A stretch of 62,081 bases of DNA, from NCBI RefSeq assembly GCF_013386825.1, contig NZ_JACARC010000040.1:1-62081 (forward strand). Direction: 5' to 3'. The position numbers were made by a program, and so were the translations under genes. The stretch comes from Pseudomonas sp. IPO3778. Its GTDB lineage: Bacteria; Pseudomonadota; Gammaproteobacteria; Pseudomonadales; Pseudomonadaceae. The notes under the pieces were generated by a model. The model saw only the letters and a program-made list of their open reading frames with translations. It did not search any database and was not told the DNA's origin. This document shows, in pieces, positions 7,689-16,700 of the stretch. The first letter of the stretch is position 1. Every line of letters starts with the position of its first letter.

Positions 7689-9145
7689 ACAACACACTGT
7701 TGAAGAAATTCGTGTCCAGCACGGCATGGAGTTTCATCTCCGCCGTTGCCACGAAAGTGTCGGTGGTGATTACCGGCATCCTGGTCGCCAGGGTGTTGGG
7801 TGCGCAATCGTTCGGCGAGTACGGCCTGATCCAGAGCGCGATTGTGATGCTGGCCAACGTCGCCGCCCAGGCCACGACTACGGCAACGGCCAAGCATATC
7901 GGGCAGTTCAAAGATACGTGCCCGGAGAAGACCGGCAGGGGCATCGCGCTGACGCTGATGTTTTCGGTGTTTTTCAGCGCAATGATCATCGGGACAGCGC
8001 TGTTTTTCCCGCACTTCTTTTCCAGTGTGATTTTGGGAGCCGACAGCCTGAGCGCAGCGTCCCTCATCGTATTGAGCACCATCACCCTGATTATTCTGTC
8101 GGGATGGACCCAAGGCTGCCTGACCGGCTGGGGGCAATACCGCTCGATCGCGACCATCAATGGAATCGTCGCCATCGTCGCGATCCCGGCCACGTACTGC
8201 CTGACCCTCCAGTTCCGGCTCAACGGCGCGCTGCTGGGGTTGGCCGGTTCTCAATTACTCATCGTGTTCTTCAGCGCCCTGGCGTGCTGGAAAACCCTGA
8301 ACGCCCGGAACACTCCGCTGAGTTTCAAAGGCGCGCTCACTGAAAAGCACGCGGTGCTGTCGGTGGGCCTGCCGGTGTTGTTGACGGGCTTGATGGTCGC
8401 GCCGATGAACTGGTTTGCGAACAAGCTGTTGGCGCAAACCACCAACGGATTGGCCGCCCTCGGCATGTACGCCGCCGCCATGCAATGGAACGCGATCTTT
8501 TCCCATGTTTCCGTGGTACTCGGCTCGGTCCTGGTGCCGATGCTGGCGGCCGCCCTGGGGGGCAAGAATCGCAAGTTGGATGCCTTGAACTTTCTGTCGG
8601 GCTGGCTGGTGGTGTTGGTGATTATCCAGCCGGTGATCATGTTCCCCGAGTTATTGGCGAAGCTGTACGGCAGTAGTTTCCTGGGCCGGGATTTTGAAGT
8701 CACGTTGACGCTGGTGATTCTGGGTTCCTTGCTGAGTGCATTCAAGTCCGGCATTTCAAGAAAGATGATCGTGATGAACCTGGCCTGGTTCAGTGTCATG
8801 AGTAACGTGCTGTGGGGCTTGTTATTCATCGCCGGGGCGTTCTGGCTCAGGGAAGAGGGCGCCGTCGGGATTGCCAAGGCGTTCATTGGTTCCCAGTTCA
8901 TCCACTTCCTGCTCGGCCTGCCGTATTTCGTCTACAAGAAAATACTCCCGTTGGAGCTGCTGGTTTCGCCCAGGATATTGACCTTGTGGACGTTGCCTTT
9001 TGTCAGTTTTATCTCAAGTGCCTACGTTGAAAGTATGGCCTACCGCTTGGTGATACTGACGTTGATAGTTCTCTACATTCTCGCAACAACGTTTGCCTTG
9101 AATGCCGTATTTAATGACCCCGTGGAAAATGGAAGCCCAGCATGA
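7685..9145 (+). CDS. wzx: Wzx-type repeat-unit flippase (MATE/MOP superfamily)
   Basis: A 486-residue membrane protein with about 12-14 helices. The N-terminus has the polysaccharide-transporter pattern SSTAWSFISAVATKVSVVITGILVARVLGAQSFGEYGLI, split here into overlapping recognisable parts: a helix, then LVARVLGAQSFGEYG. It is expected to flip undecaprenyl-linked repeat units to the periplasm. The ATG at 7685 overlaps the preceding stop by 4 bases; a longer in-frame start inside wzy is unlikely. The stop overlaps the following gene as ATGA. Confidence 0.85.
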   Translation: MNNTLLKKFVSSTAWSFISAVATKVSVVITGILVARVLGAQSFGEYGLIQSAIVMLANVAAQATTTATAKHIGQFKDTCPEKTGRGIALTLMFSVFFSAMIIGTALFFPHFFSSVILGADSLSAASLIVLSTITLIILSGWTQGCLTGWGQYRSIATINGIVAIVAIPATYCLTLQFRLNGALLGLAGSQLLIVFFSALACWKTLNARNTPLSFKGALTEKHAVLSVGLPVLLTGLMVAPMNWFANKLLAQTTNGLAALGMYAAAMQWNAIFSHVSVVLGSVLVPMLAAALGGKNRKLDALNFLSGWLVVLVIIQPVIMFPELLAKLYGSSFLGRDFEVTLTLVILGSLLSAFKSGISRKMIVMNLAWFSVMSNVLWGLLFIAGAFWLREEGAVGIAKAFIGSQFIHFLLGLPYFVYKKILPLELLVSPRILTLWTLPFVSFISSAYVESMAYRLVILTLIVLYILATTFALNAVFNDPVENGSPA

Positions 9146-10293
9146 ATGTCAGCAAAGTTTATATCCGGGGTGCCTACGGTCCGGGCAATTTGGGTGATGA
9201 CGTATTAATGCTATGCGTGATCAATATTCTGAAAAAACGCTTTAACGAATCGGATATCGCGGTGGGTGTCGATCACCCGCAGATCGCTAAAAACTTCAAC
9301 CCGCGCATCCAGTGGCTGCATATCAAGGCGCCGGTCAAGGCTGACCTGGTGGTATTGGGCGGCGGCGGCCAGTTCTTCTCGTTTATCCCGCCGGCCAAAG
9401 AGGTCACGGCCCGCAAGGGCATCGCGGCGAAAATGTACAAGAGCATCAAGGCTCAAACCGATCTGAAATCCACGCTGTTGCGCCTGTATGTCGGGATGCG
9501 CGGCGGCGTCGACAAGATCTACTTCCACCGGCGCCTCGCGGCGTTCTGCATTGGCCTGGGCCCCTTTGATGGCGGCGGCAAGCAGCTGGACCGTGCCGTC
9601 AGCGTGATCAACCGTTGTGACTACATTTCCGTGCGGGACGGTACCAGCCAGCAGCATTGCAACACGTTCGGCAAGTCAGACGTGGAGGTGTACACCGACC
9701 CGAGCCTGCTTTCCGAGTTGTGGATCTCCCGCAAAGATCTGGAAACCGGCAGCCTCAAGAAGGGCAAGTACCTGTCCTTTATCCTGCGTGACTGGCCCCA
9801 CGACGCGAATGGGCAGCAGTTCATCAAGGCGATGGTCCAGGCCGCGGATGAGTTGGCCAAGACGGGCGAGCAGGTGCGCCTGGTCTCGCTCTACAAAGAG
9901 CGTGACCAGCACCTGATCGACAAGTACCACCAGTACGAATGGTTGTGCTGGGACGCGGCGGGCGACACGCCGGAAACCTTCATGGCGAAACTGATCGTTG
10001 AGTCCGACGTGATCATCAGCGCCCGTGCACACGGGGTACTCCTGCCGGCTTCCCTGGGGTTCCCGACCATCGCCGTGGCAATCGAAAACAAGCTGAAAAA
10101 AGTCCATGAAATGTTGCCTCAGGGCACCCGGTTGGTCAGCACCCCGGACCCTGAGGTGATCAAGACCACCATCAGTGAGTTCCGCCAATCCAAGGCGCAC
10201 ATGGCCGAGCACCTCAAGCAAGAGATCGCGCAGCGGTCATCGCTTGCACAAAAAGCGGTCGACGACTTTTTGAAATGGGTCGATGAACAATAG
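9142..10293 (+). CDS. Polysaccharide pyruvyl transferase family protein
   Basis: A 383-residue CsaB/WcaK-like protein. The N-terminal RGAYGPGNLGDDVLMLCV is the family's glycine-rich GNxGDE-type motif, VVLGGGGQFF follows near residue 70, and SARAHGVLLPASLGFPTIAV near 290-310 is the conserved SxRxH(G) region of these GT-B-like enzymes. They add ketal pyruvate from phosphoenolpyruvate to a sugar of the repeat unit, giving the polymer acidic groups. The start overlaps the flippase stop. No membrane helix is seen, so it is cytoplasmic. Confidence 0.85.
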   Translation: MNVSKVYIRGAYGPGNLGDDVLMLCVINILKKRFNESDIAVGVDHPQIAKNFNPRIQWLHIKAPVKADLVVLGGGGQFFSFIPPAKEVTARKGIAAKMYKSIKAQTDLKSTLLRLYVGMRGGVDKIYFHRRLAAFCIGLGPFDGGGKQLDRAVSVINRCDYISVRDGTSQQHCNTFGKSDVEVYTDPSLLSELWISRKDLETGSLKKGKYLSFILRDWPHDANGQQFIKAMVQAADELAKTGEQVRLVSLYKERDQHLIDKYHQYEWLCWDAAGDTPETFMAKLIVESDVIISARAHGVLLPASLGFPTIAVAIENKLKKVHEMLPQGTRLVSTPDPEVIKTTISEFRQSKAHMAEHLKQEIAQRSSLAQKAVDDFLKWVDEQ

Positions 10294-10311
10294 AGCCGAG
10301 GGGCAACCGAC

Positions 10312-11157
10312 GTGAAAAAGACAGCCTCGACGCTCCTGGCGTTGGCGTTCTCTGTGCAGATGGCCGCCAGTGGGGCCGCGCAGATAAACGATCACTGCGA
10401 GCAACCTATCCAAAACATCTATCCGTCACTGCCTGATGTTTCGCGGATGCTCAACCATTCCCAGGCGCAGGACAGCATCAAAGGCAGAGCCAACCTGACG
10501 AACAAGGCCTACAGCCAAACCATCAAAGACATCGCCGTGCATTTTCCCAAGGGGTCCTACGACCCGGGCTCGATGGTGCGCTTGGGTTTGCCCTACGGCG
10601 GCATCGAATTCAAATCCCCGCTCCCGCAACCGGGCCGGGATTGCCTGGTGCTGACGTATGAATTGAAGTTCGACAAGAATTTCGATTTTGTAAAAGGCGG
10701 CAAGCTCCCGGGCCTCTACGGCGGCACCGCCAATACCGGCGGGAAAATTCCCAACGGCCACGATGGTTTTTCCACGCGCTACATCTGGAAAGAAAAAGGC
10801 GCCGGGGCCATTTATGCCTACCTGCCCACCAGTAAAACCTGGGGCACCGCCGTAGGCCTGGGTTCCTGGGTCTTTACCGTGGGGCAGTGGCACACCCTGG
10901 AACAACTGGTGAAGTTGAACACGCCCGGTGTGGCCGACGGTGTGATTTCCATCTGGTACGACAAAAAGCTGGTGCACGCCGAGACCGGGCTGACGTTCAG
11001 GGACACCCCGAATGTCACCCTTGATGGCCTGCTGTTTTCGACGTTCTTCGGCGGGAATAACCCGTCGTTCGCCACGCCGGTCAGCACCAATATCCGCTTC
11101 AGGAATTTTGTGATGAGTTCCCGGCGCGTGACTGAGACGGCAGGGCAGGGTGACTAG
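10312..11157 (+). CDS. Secreted polysaccharide lyase, PL14-like
   Basis: A 281-residue exported protein: MKKTASTLLALAFSVQMAASGA is a Sec signal peptide, and the mature part has the jelly-roll pattern of PL14-type lyases, including GGKLPGLYGG near residue 130, GFSTRYIWKEKGAG and AIYAYLP. PL14 enzymes cleave uronate-containing polymers by beta-elimination. Ugd in the same operon makes UDP-glucuronate, so a uronate-containing polymer is plausible. It could trim or release polymer in the periplasm, as AlgL does for alginate. The start is GTG at 10312 with a GAGGGG site upstream. Confidence 0.72.
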   Translation: MKKTASTLLALAFSVQMAASGAAQINDHCEQPIQNIYPSLPDVSRMLNHSQAQDSIKGRANLTNKAYSQTIKDIAVHFPKGSYDPGSMVRLGLPYGGIEFKSPLPQPGRDCLVLTYELKFDKNFDFVKGGKLPGLYGGTANTGGKIPNGHDGFSTRYIWKEKGAGAIYAYLPTSKTWGTAVGLGSWVFTVGQWHTLEQLVKLNTPGVADGVISIWYDKKLVHAETGLTFRDTPNVTLDGLLFSTFFGGNNPSFATPVSTNIRFRNFVMSSRRVTETAGQGD

Positions 11158-11700
11158 ATGAAAAACCTGAAACTGAATATCAAGAAGACCGCCGTTGCCC
11201 TGTTCAACACCTTGCTCAGCCTGGCGCTGTTTTTCAACCTGAGGCGTTTTCTGCTGCGGGCAACCGGCTGCCGGGTGGGGGCCAAGACCACGGTGCACCG
11301 CAAAGTGGTGTTGTTCTCGTTCGGCAACTGCGTCATCGGCAAACACTGCACGATCAACTACGACTGCTACCTGGATAACCGGGCGGGCATCCGCATCGGC
11401 GACAACGTCAATATTTCCCATAACACCCGGATTTATACCCTGGGCCACGATATGGATGACCCGATGAGTGCCCTGGTGGGCAAGCCCGTGGTGATTGAAG
11501 ACAACGCCTGGATCTTTCCCAATGTGATGGTGATGCCCGGCGTCACCATCGGCAAAGGCGCCGTGGTGTATCCGGGCAGCGTGGTGACGCGCAACGTTGA
11601 AGCCTATTCGATCGTGGGCGGCAACCCGGCCAGACACCTTCGTTTTCGAAATAAAAACATGCTGTACCGCGCCGACTTTCCTGTCTGGTTTGCCTTGTAA
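11158..11700 (+). CDS. Hexapeptide-repeat O-acetyltransferase
   Basis: A 180-residue left-handed beta-helix acyltransferase of the WcaF/maltose O-acetyltransferase group. Imperfect hexapeptide repeats run from about residue 50 to 160 (VIGKHCTINYDC, IRIGDNVNISHNTRIYTLGHD, VIEDNAWIFPNVMVMPGVTIGKGAVVYPGSVVTRNV) and end in the family's GGNPARHLR. The His in TLGHD is the likely catalytic base. A hydrophobic stretch at about 13-27 may associate it with the membrane. It starts directly after the lyase stop, and probably acetylates a repeat-unit sugar. Confidence 0.85.
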   Translation: MKNLKLNIKKTAVALFNTLLSLALFFNLRRFLLRATGCRVGAKTTVHRKVVLFSFGNCVIGKHCTINYDCYLDNRAGIRIGDNVNISHNTRIYTLGHDMDDPMSALVGKPVVIEDNAWIFPNVMVMPGVTIGKGAVVYPGSVVTRNVEAYSIVGGNPARHLRFRNKNMLYRADFPVWFAL

Positions 11701-11741
11701 AGCACCGCAGGTGCCCACCCTTATTTATGCAGGATGCTTAA

Positions 11742-12716
11742 GTGAAATCATTAATGATTGCATGGATCGGCTATCAACGACGCGCCGACACCATGAAGCA
11801 GTATTGGGCCTATGACATTCTGCATCTGCCCAACCAGTTCAAGAAAAAAGCGGCACGGCCGCTGGACTATTTGATCAAGTCTTTTAAAACCCTCAAGTCC
11901 CTGTGGGTCGGTTCGCCTGACGTGTTGTGGGTACAACTGCCGCCGAGCCCGGTGTTGCATATCGCGCTGGCCTACAAGTGTGTGTTTAACCGGCGCCTGA
12001 AGATTATTGCCGACGCCCACAACAGCCTGTTGCGCAAACAGTGGATAGGCTTTCCGGGCACCGTGGCCCTGTTGAATAAAATTGATGCGGTGGTCGTCCA
12101 TAACTTTAAGGTCAAGGAAGAGTTGGCGGGCCTGGGCGTCAAGGAAGCCAACCTGTTTATTCTGGAAGACTTGCCGTGTGACTTTCAGGCGGCCCCCGCC
12201 AGTGAGCGCCAGACGCCCTATGTGCTGTTTCCGTGCTCCTTTGATATCGACGAACCGATAGAGGTGGTGATCAACGCCGCCCGGGAAATGCCGGGCGTCG
12301 ACTTTCTGATCACCGGCAAGCACCAGGGCAAGCTCTCCGAGGCGCTGGTGGCGTCGCTTCCCGAGAACATCCAGCTGACCGGCTTCCTCAGCAAGGCGAC
12401 GTTCGAACAACTGCTGTGCAACGCGAATGTGGTGCTGGGCCTGACCACACGGGACAACGTGCAACTGAGTGTGGCCAACGAAGCGGTCAGCGCCGGCAGG
12501 CCCATGGCCCTTTCGAACACCCCCGTACTGCGCTCGTTGTTTTCCGAGGCCGCGGTGTTTGTCGACACGCTGGACCCTCTTTCAATCAAGGCCGGTGTTG
12601 CACAACTCATCAATCATCAAGAAATTTATAAAGAAAAGTCCGCCTTGCTTAAAGCCAAGCGCATCACGCGCTGGAAAGGGCAGGCGCAATTATTAAGAAC
12701 TGCCGCGGCTATTTAA
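11742..12716 (+). CDS. GT-B glycosyltransferase, GT4-like
   Basis: A 324-residue cytoplasmic glycosyltransferase. The N-terminal half has the Rossmann-like MIAWIGYQRR start and PDVLWVQLPPSP; the donor-binding half shows the GT4 pattern LFPCSFDIDEPIEVVINAA near 165, VDFLITGKH, LTGFLSKATFEQLLCNANVVLGLT near 235 and the acidic NEAVSAGRPMALS segment near 255. It probably adds a repeat-unit sugar to the undecaprenyl carrier; the sugar is unknown, though GDP-mannose from ManC is a candidate donor. Start GTG 11742, with AGGAT upstream. Confidence 0.8.
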   Translation: MKSLMIAWIGYQRRADTMKQYWAYDILHLPNQFKKKAARPLDYLIKSFKTLKSLWVGSPDVLWVQLPPSPVLHIALAYKCVFNRRLKIIADAHNSLLRKQWIGFPGTVALLNKIDAVVVHNFKVKEELAGLGVKEANLFILEDLPCDFQAAPASERQTPYVLFPCSFDIDEPIEVVINAAREMPGVDFLITGKHQGKLSEALVASLPENIQLTGFLSKATFEQLLCNANVVLGLTTRDNVQLSVANEAVSAGRPMALSNTPVLRSLFSEAAVFVDTLDPLSIKAGVAQLINHQEIYKEKSALLKAKRITRWKGQAQLLRTAAAI

Positions 12717-12751
12717 CGATGTCTATTCATTCTGACAGGAAGGGAACCGTC

Positions 12752-13207
12752 ATGAGTCAATCAAGTGATGTGTTGTTGATTTGTTCCGGAGGTGGGCACT
12801 GGGTGCAAATGAGCAAGTTGCTGCCGGCCTTCGACGGTCAAAAAGTGACCATTGCCACCGTCGATATCAGCATTGGCTCGCAGTATCCACTGCATCAGTT
12901 TGCCCAAGTCCCGGACTTCAATCGCAGCGAACCGTTGAAGATCATCAAGGGCTTTTGCCAGATATTTGCGATCGTCTACCGCAGTAAAGCCAAGTACGTG
13001 ATCTCCACGGGCGCGGCGCCGGGGTTGTTGGGGTTGATTGCGGGAAAACTCATGGGCAAGAAGACCCTGTGGATCGACAGCATCGCCAACCCCAAGAAAC
13101 TCTCGTTGTCGGGCCGTATCGCTGTGTATTTTGTCGATGAGTTGCTGACCCAGTGGCCGACGCTTTCTCAAGGCAGCCGGGCCCAATATAAAGGGAGGGT
13201 TGTATAA
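12752..13207 (+). CDS. Alg14-like subunit of a two-part glycosyltransferase
   Basis: A 151-residue protein matching the Alg14/CpsF-type half-enzyme: VLLICSGGGHWVQMSKLLPAF at the start is the SGGH motif, and YVISTGAAPGLLGLIAGKLMGKKTLWIDS follows near residue 85. Such subunits anchor and activate the catalytic Alg13/CpsG-type partner, encoded immediately downstream with no gap. I chose ATG 12752 because AGGAAGGGA precedes it; the in-frame ATG at 12719 lacks a clear site. In streptococcal capsules this pair adds the second sugar to undecaprenyl-PP-glucose, which would fit with WcaJ here. Confidence 0.85.
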   Translation: MSQSSDVLLICSGGGHWVQMSKLLPAFDGQKVTIATVDISIGSQYPLHQFAQVPDFNRSEPLKIIKGFCQIFAIVYRSKAKYVISTGAAPGLLGLIAGKLMGKKTLWIDSIANPKKLSLSGRIAVYFVDELLTQWPTLSQGSRAQYKGRVV

Positions 13208-13684
13208 ATGATCTTTTGCAGCGTTGGCACTCAAGCACCCTTTGAAAGAATGCTCAGCTACTTGAATGAGTGGAGCCATGCGAACCCCCAGGTGCCGATT
13301 GTTGCCCAGGTCGGTACTAACGAAAACAACCTGGGGCGCATTACGGCGTACAAGACCATTGCCGAGCCGCTCTTTTCCAAGAACTTCAATGCGTCGAAGG
13401 TGATTGTTTCCCATGCGGGCATGGGGAATATCATTCGCTCCCTTGAACTGGGCAAACCGATTGTTATCGTCCCGCGTGATAGCCGGCGCGGTGAACATAT
13501 CAATAATCACCAGTTCGACACCGCCGAGAACTTTTCGGACCTTCCGTCTGTATTTATTGCTCATGATAAAGACGGGTTCTTTTCCGCGATTGATTCAGCG
13601 CTCAACTACAGCAGCGCAGACAGTCCCCTGGACTTTACCGAAAGAGACCGTTTGATCCGTTATGTAAAGTCATTCACCTCTTAA
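13208..13684 (+). CDS. Alg13-like catalytic subunit of a two-part glycosyltransferase
   Basis: A 158-residue GT28-C-type domain standing alone. It begins MIFCSVGTQAPFERML, typical for Alg13/CpsG proteins (VTVGTxxxFxxL), and carries VIVSHAGMGNIIRSLELGKPIVIVPR near residue 70-95 with EHINNHQ, the nucleotide-sugar binding and family signature region. It supplies the donor-binding half of the enzyme formed with the Alg14-like protein. The start is one base after the upstream stop, so the two are made in equal amounts. Confidence 0.88.
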   Translation: MIFCSVGTQAPFERMLSYLNEWSHANPQVPIVAQVGTNENNLGRITAYKTIAEPLFSKNFNASKVIVSHAGMGNIIRSLELGKPIVIVPRDSRRGEHINNHQFDTAENFSDLPSVFIAHDKDGFFSAIDSALNYSSADSPLDFTERDRLIRYVKSFTS

Positions 13685-13738
13685 GTTTCGACTGTTCGCC
13701 AATACGCTCTTATTGCCTTTAATCATCGAGTAATCGCT

Positions 13739-15166
13739 ATGATCCCAGTTATATTGTCTGGCGGCTCAGGCACGCGCCTGTGGCCGCTTTCCAGGGCACT
13801 TAAGCCAAAGCAGTTTATAGCCCTGCACGGTGACTTGAGTTTGTTTCAGGCCACGTTGGAACGAATCAAGAACCTGTCGATAGAGGGCGAGAGCGTCAGC
13901 CCTCCGATCATTGTGTGTAACGAAGAACACCGGTTCATCGTGGCCGAACAAAGCCGCTCGCTGGACCTGATCCCGCAGAAAATCCTCCTGGAACCCACCG
14001 CCCGCAATACCGCCCCGGCAATTGCAGCCGCGACGCTCTCGGCGCTGGCGGACGGGGATGATCCCATTCTGCTGGTGCTGGCGGCAGATCATGTGATCGG
14101 CGATACCGACGCCTTCAACGCGGCCTTGACGTCAGCCAAGGCGGAAGTCAACCAAGGCAAGATCGTCACCTTCGGGGTGGTGCCCACCAAGCCGGAGACC
14201 GGCTACGGCTATATCCGTACCCAAGCGGCCGCCGTCGACGGCGCCGCGCACGTCGAGGCCTTTGTAGAAAAGCCCGACCTGGCGACGGCACAAAGCTACC
14301 TGGCCCAAGGCAACTATTTCTGGAACAGCGGCATGTTCATGTTCCGTGCCTCGGTGATGAAGGCAGAGCTGGAGCGCCTGAGCCCGGAGATCATGGTGGC
14401 CGCCGAACTGTCCCTCTCCAACGCGGCCCATGACCAGGATTTCACCCGGCTCAGCCAGGTGGATTTTGTGAACGCGCCCAACGTGTCGATTGATTACGCG
14501 GTCATGGAAAAAACCCATATCGCGTCGGTGGTGATCCTCAACTCCCCGTGGAGCGACCTGGGGGCCTGGGACTCGGTGTGGGAAGCGGGCGCCAAGGATG
14601 AACACCAGAACTGCACCCAGGGCGATGTGCTGCTGCAAGACGTCACCCACAGTTATGTGCACGCCAGCCACCGTCTGGTCACCGTGGCGGGCATCAGTGA
14701 CGTGGTGGTGGTCGAGACTGCCGACGCGATCCTGGTGACCACCAAGGACCGCGCCCAGGACGTGAAGAAGATCGTCACCGAGCTGACTAAACACCACCGG
14801 ATCGAAAGCGCCAGCCACCGCGAAGTCTACCGGCCGTGGGGCAAATATGACTCGGTGGACCAGGGTTACCGCTACCAGGTCAAGCGCATCACGGTGAAGC
14901 CGGGGCACAAGCTCTCTGTGCAGCTGCACCACCATCGGGCCGAGCACTGGATCGTGGTGTCCGGCACCGCGAATGTGCAGATCGCGGACAAGCAGGTGCT
15001 GCTCACCGAGAACCAGTCCACCTACATCCCCATTGGTGTTGTGCACTCCCTCGAAAACCCGGGGCGCATCCCGCTGGAGCTGATTGAAGTTCAGTCCGGC
15101 GCCTACCTCGGTGAAGACGACATCATCCGCTTTGAAGACCGCTATGGCCGCCTCGAGCTTGTTTAA
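13739..15166 (+). CDS. manC: Mannose-1-phosphate guanylyltransferase / mannose-6-phosphate isomerase
   Basis: A 475-residue bifunctional type II enzyme (ManC/AlgA/PslB/CpsB family). It makes GDP-mannose from mannose-1-phosphate and may isomerise fructose-6-phosphate. The N-terminal pyrophosphorylase signature SGGSGTRLWPLSR is at residues 7-19 and FVEKP near 175; the C-terminal cupin domain has QLHHHRAEHWIVVSGTA, with the metal-binding His and Glu residues of the isomerase. The length is normal. It supplies the activated sugar for this locus. Other copies are usual in pseudomonads for alginate and Psl, so the locus tag cannot be inferred. Confidence 0.93.
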   Translation: MIPVILSGGSGTRLWPLSRALKPKQFIALHGDLSLFQATLERIKNLSIEGESVSPPIIVCNEEHRFIVAEQSRSLDLIPQKILLEPTARNTAPAIAAATLSALADGDDPILLVLAADHVIGDTDAFNAALTSAKAEVNQGKIVTFGVVPTKPETGYGYIRTQAAAVDGAAHVEAFVEKPDLATAQSYLAQGNYFWNSGMFMFRASVMKAELERLSPEIMVAAELSLSNAAHDQDFTRLSQVDFVNAPNVSIDYAVMEKTHIASVVILNSPWSDLGAWDSVWEAGAKDEHQNCTQGDVLLQDVTHSYVHASHRLVTVAGISDVVVVETADAILVTTKDRAQDVKKIVTELTKHHRIESASHREVYRPWGKYDSVDQGYRYQVKRITVKPGHKLSVQLHHHRAEHWIVVSGTANVQIADKQVLLTENQSTYIPIGVVHSLENPGRIPLELIEVQSGAYLGEDDIIRFEDRYGRLELV

Positions 15167-15178
15167 AGGAAGAGTGAA

Positions 15179-16522
15179 ATGAATGTAACTGTATTTGGAA
15201 TCGGCTATGTGGGCCTGGTGCAGGCAGCGGTACTGGCTGACGCGGGGCATGAAGTGTGTTGCGTGGACATCGACACCACCAAAGTCGAGAACCTCAAGAG
15301 CGGGATCATTCCGATCTATGAGCCGGGGCTGAGCGCCCTGGTACAGAAGAACCACGATGCCGGACGCTTGCATTTCACCACCGACGCCGCGCAAGGCGTG
15401 CGTCATGGTGAGGTTCAATTCATCGCGGTGGGCACGCCCCCCGATGACGATGGCAGCGCCGACATCAAGTATGTGCTCTCCGTTGCGGCGACCATCGCAC
15501 TCACCATGACCGAGCCGAAGATCATCGTTAACAAATCCACGGTGCCGGTGGGTACGGCGGACAAGGTTCGGGCGAAAGTGTCCGAGGTGCTGAAGTCCCG
15601 TTCCGTTGAGGTGGAGTTTCACGTCATCTCCAACCCCGAGTTCCTGAAGGAAGGTTCGGCGGTGGCGGACTGTACCCGCCCCGACCGCATCATCCTCGGC
15701 AGTGACAGCCACTACGCCGTGGACCGCATGCGGGAACTGTATGAGCCCTTCAACCGCAACCACGAAAAAATCATCACCATGGACATCCGCAGTGCCGAGC
15801 TGACCAAGTACGCGGCCAATTGCCTGTTGGCAACCAAGATCTCCTTCATGAATGAAATGGCCAATTTTGCCGAGCGCTTGGGCGCCGACATTGAAGCCGT
15901 GCGTAAAGGCATCGGCTCTGACCCACGCATTGGCTACGACTTTATCTACCCCGGCTGCGGTTACGGCGGCTCGTGCTTCCCGAAAGACGTACAGGCCCTG
16001 GAACGCACCGCGTCGTCGATCGGCTACCAGGCCACGCTGTTGTCCGCCGTCGAGGAAGTCAACAAGCGCCAGAAACAGCACCTGTTCGGGCATATCCACC
16101 ATCACTTCGGCGGGCAACTGGAGGGCAAGACCTTTGCGATCTGGGGCCTGGCCTTCAAGCCCAATACGGATGACATGCGCGAGGCCTCCAGCCGCGTGTT
16201 GATCGAACAATTGCGCAGCGTGGGCGCCCGGGTTCAAGCCTTCGACCCGGAAGCGATGGCCGAGACACAGCGCATTTACGGCATGAACGAAGACCTGCTG
16301 CTGATGGGCACCAAGGAAGCGGCGCTTCAAGGTGCCGACGCGTTGGTGATTGTGACGGAATGGCGCGAGTTCAAAGCCCCGGACCTGGACTTGATAAAAG
16401 AAAAGTTGAGCACGCCGGTTATCTTTGACGGTCGCAATATATTTGATCCGCAACGAATGAAAGCCAATGGTTTTGACTATTACGGTATTGGTCGCGGGTT
16501 ATCAGTACGCCCTGTCGTTTAA
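15179..16522 (+). CDS. ugd: UDP-glucose 6-dehydrogenase
   Basis: A 447-residue UDP-glucose/GDP-mannose dehydrogenase family enzyme. It has the NAD-binding GIGYVGLVQAAVLADAGH at the N-terminus, NPEFLKEGSA near residue 163, the catalytic Cys in GYGGSCFPKD (about 261-270) and the C-terminal UDP-binding domain GLAFKPNTDDMREA. It oxidises UDP-glucose twice to UDP-glucuronate. AlgD-type GDP-mannose dehydrogenases share these motifs; GYGGSCFPKD and the general fit favour Ugd. Start ATG 15179 with AAGGAAGAG upstream, 12 bases after manC. Confidence 0.9.
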   Translation: MNVTVFGIGYVGLVQAAVLADAGHEVCCVDIDTTKVENLKSGIIPIYEPGLSALVQKNHDAGRLHFTTDAAQGVRHGEVQFIAVGTPPDDDGSADIKYVLSVAATIALTMTEPKIIVNKSTVPVGTADKVRAKVSEVLKSRSVEVEFHVISNPEFLKEGSAVADCTRPDRIILGSDSHYAVDRMRELYEPFNRNHEKIITMDIRSAELTKYAANCLLATKISFMNEMANFAERLGADIEAVRKGIGSDPRIGYDFIYPGCGYGGSCFPKDVQALERTASSIGYQATLLSAVEEVNKRQKQHLFGHIHHHFGGQLEGKTFAIWGLAFKPNTDDMREASSRVLIEQLRSVGARVQAFDPEAMAETQRIYGMNEDLLLMGTKEAALQGADALVIVTEWREFKAPDLDLIKEKLSTPVIFDGRNIFDPQRMKANGFDYYGIGRGLSVRPVV

Positions 16523-16607
16523 TCCTGACGATTATTAACATTGGTGGTTTGAGCTATCCACAAGTGAGATGATTTCGCGGAGGCTAAGTGCGCGATCCAA
16601 CAGGATC

Positions 16608-16636
16608 TTGTGCAGTTTGCATAGTCTGTTTATCTC
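16608..16636 (+). promoter_or_regulatory. Candidate sigma-70 promoter for the gfcA-wza unit
   Basis: TTGTGC, a 17-base spacer, then TATCTC, in the 178-base gap after ugd and about 65 bases before the small secreted protein. Moderate match to the consensus only. The gap, the change in gene content and the terminator after 16985 suggest that a separate transcription unit starts here. Confidence 0.3.
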
Positions 16637-16700
16637 CGTTCCATCACTACTCCCTTATTTAGAAGTTTCATAAGGGGTAACTATCGAGAAGGAGTCTGAT

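Noticed and set aside
14132..16453. 773-residue minus-strand frame opposite manC and ugd
   Set aside because: Its sequence is His/Gln/Val/Leu-rich low-complexity, without domains, and lies entirely opposite two clear genes. It results from GC-rich third positions.
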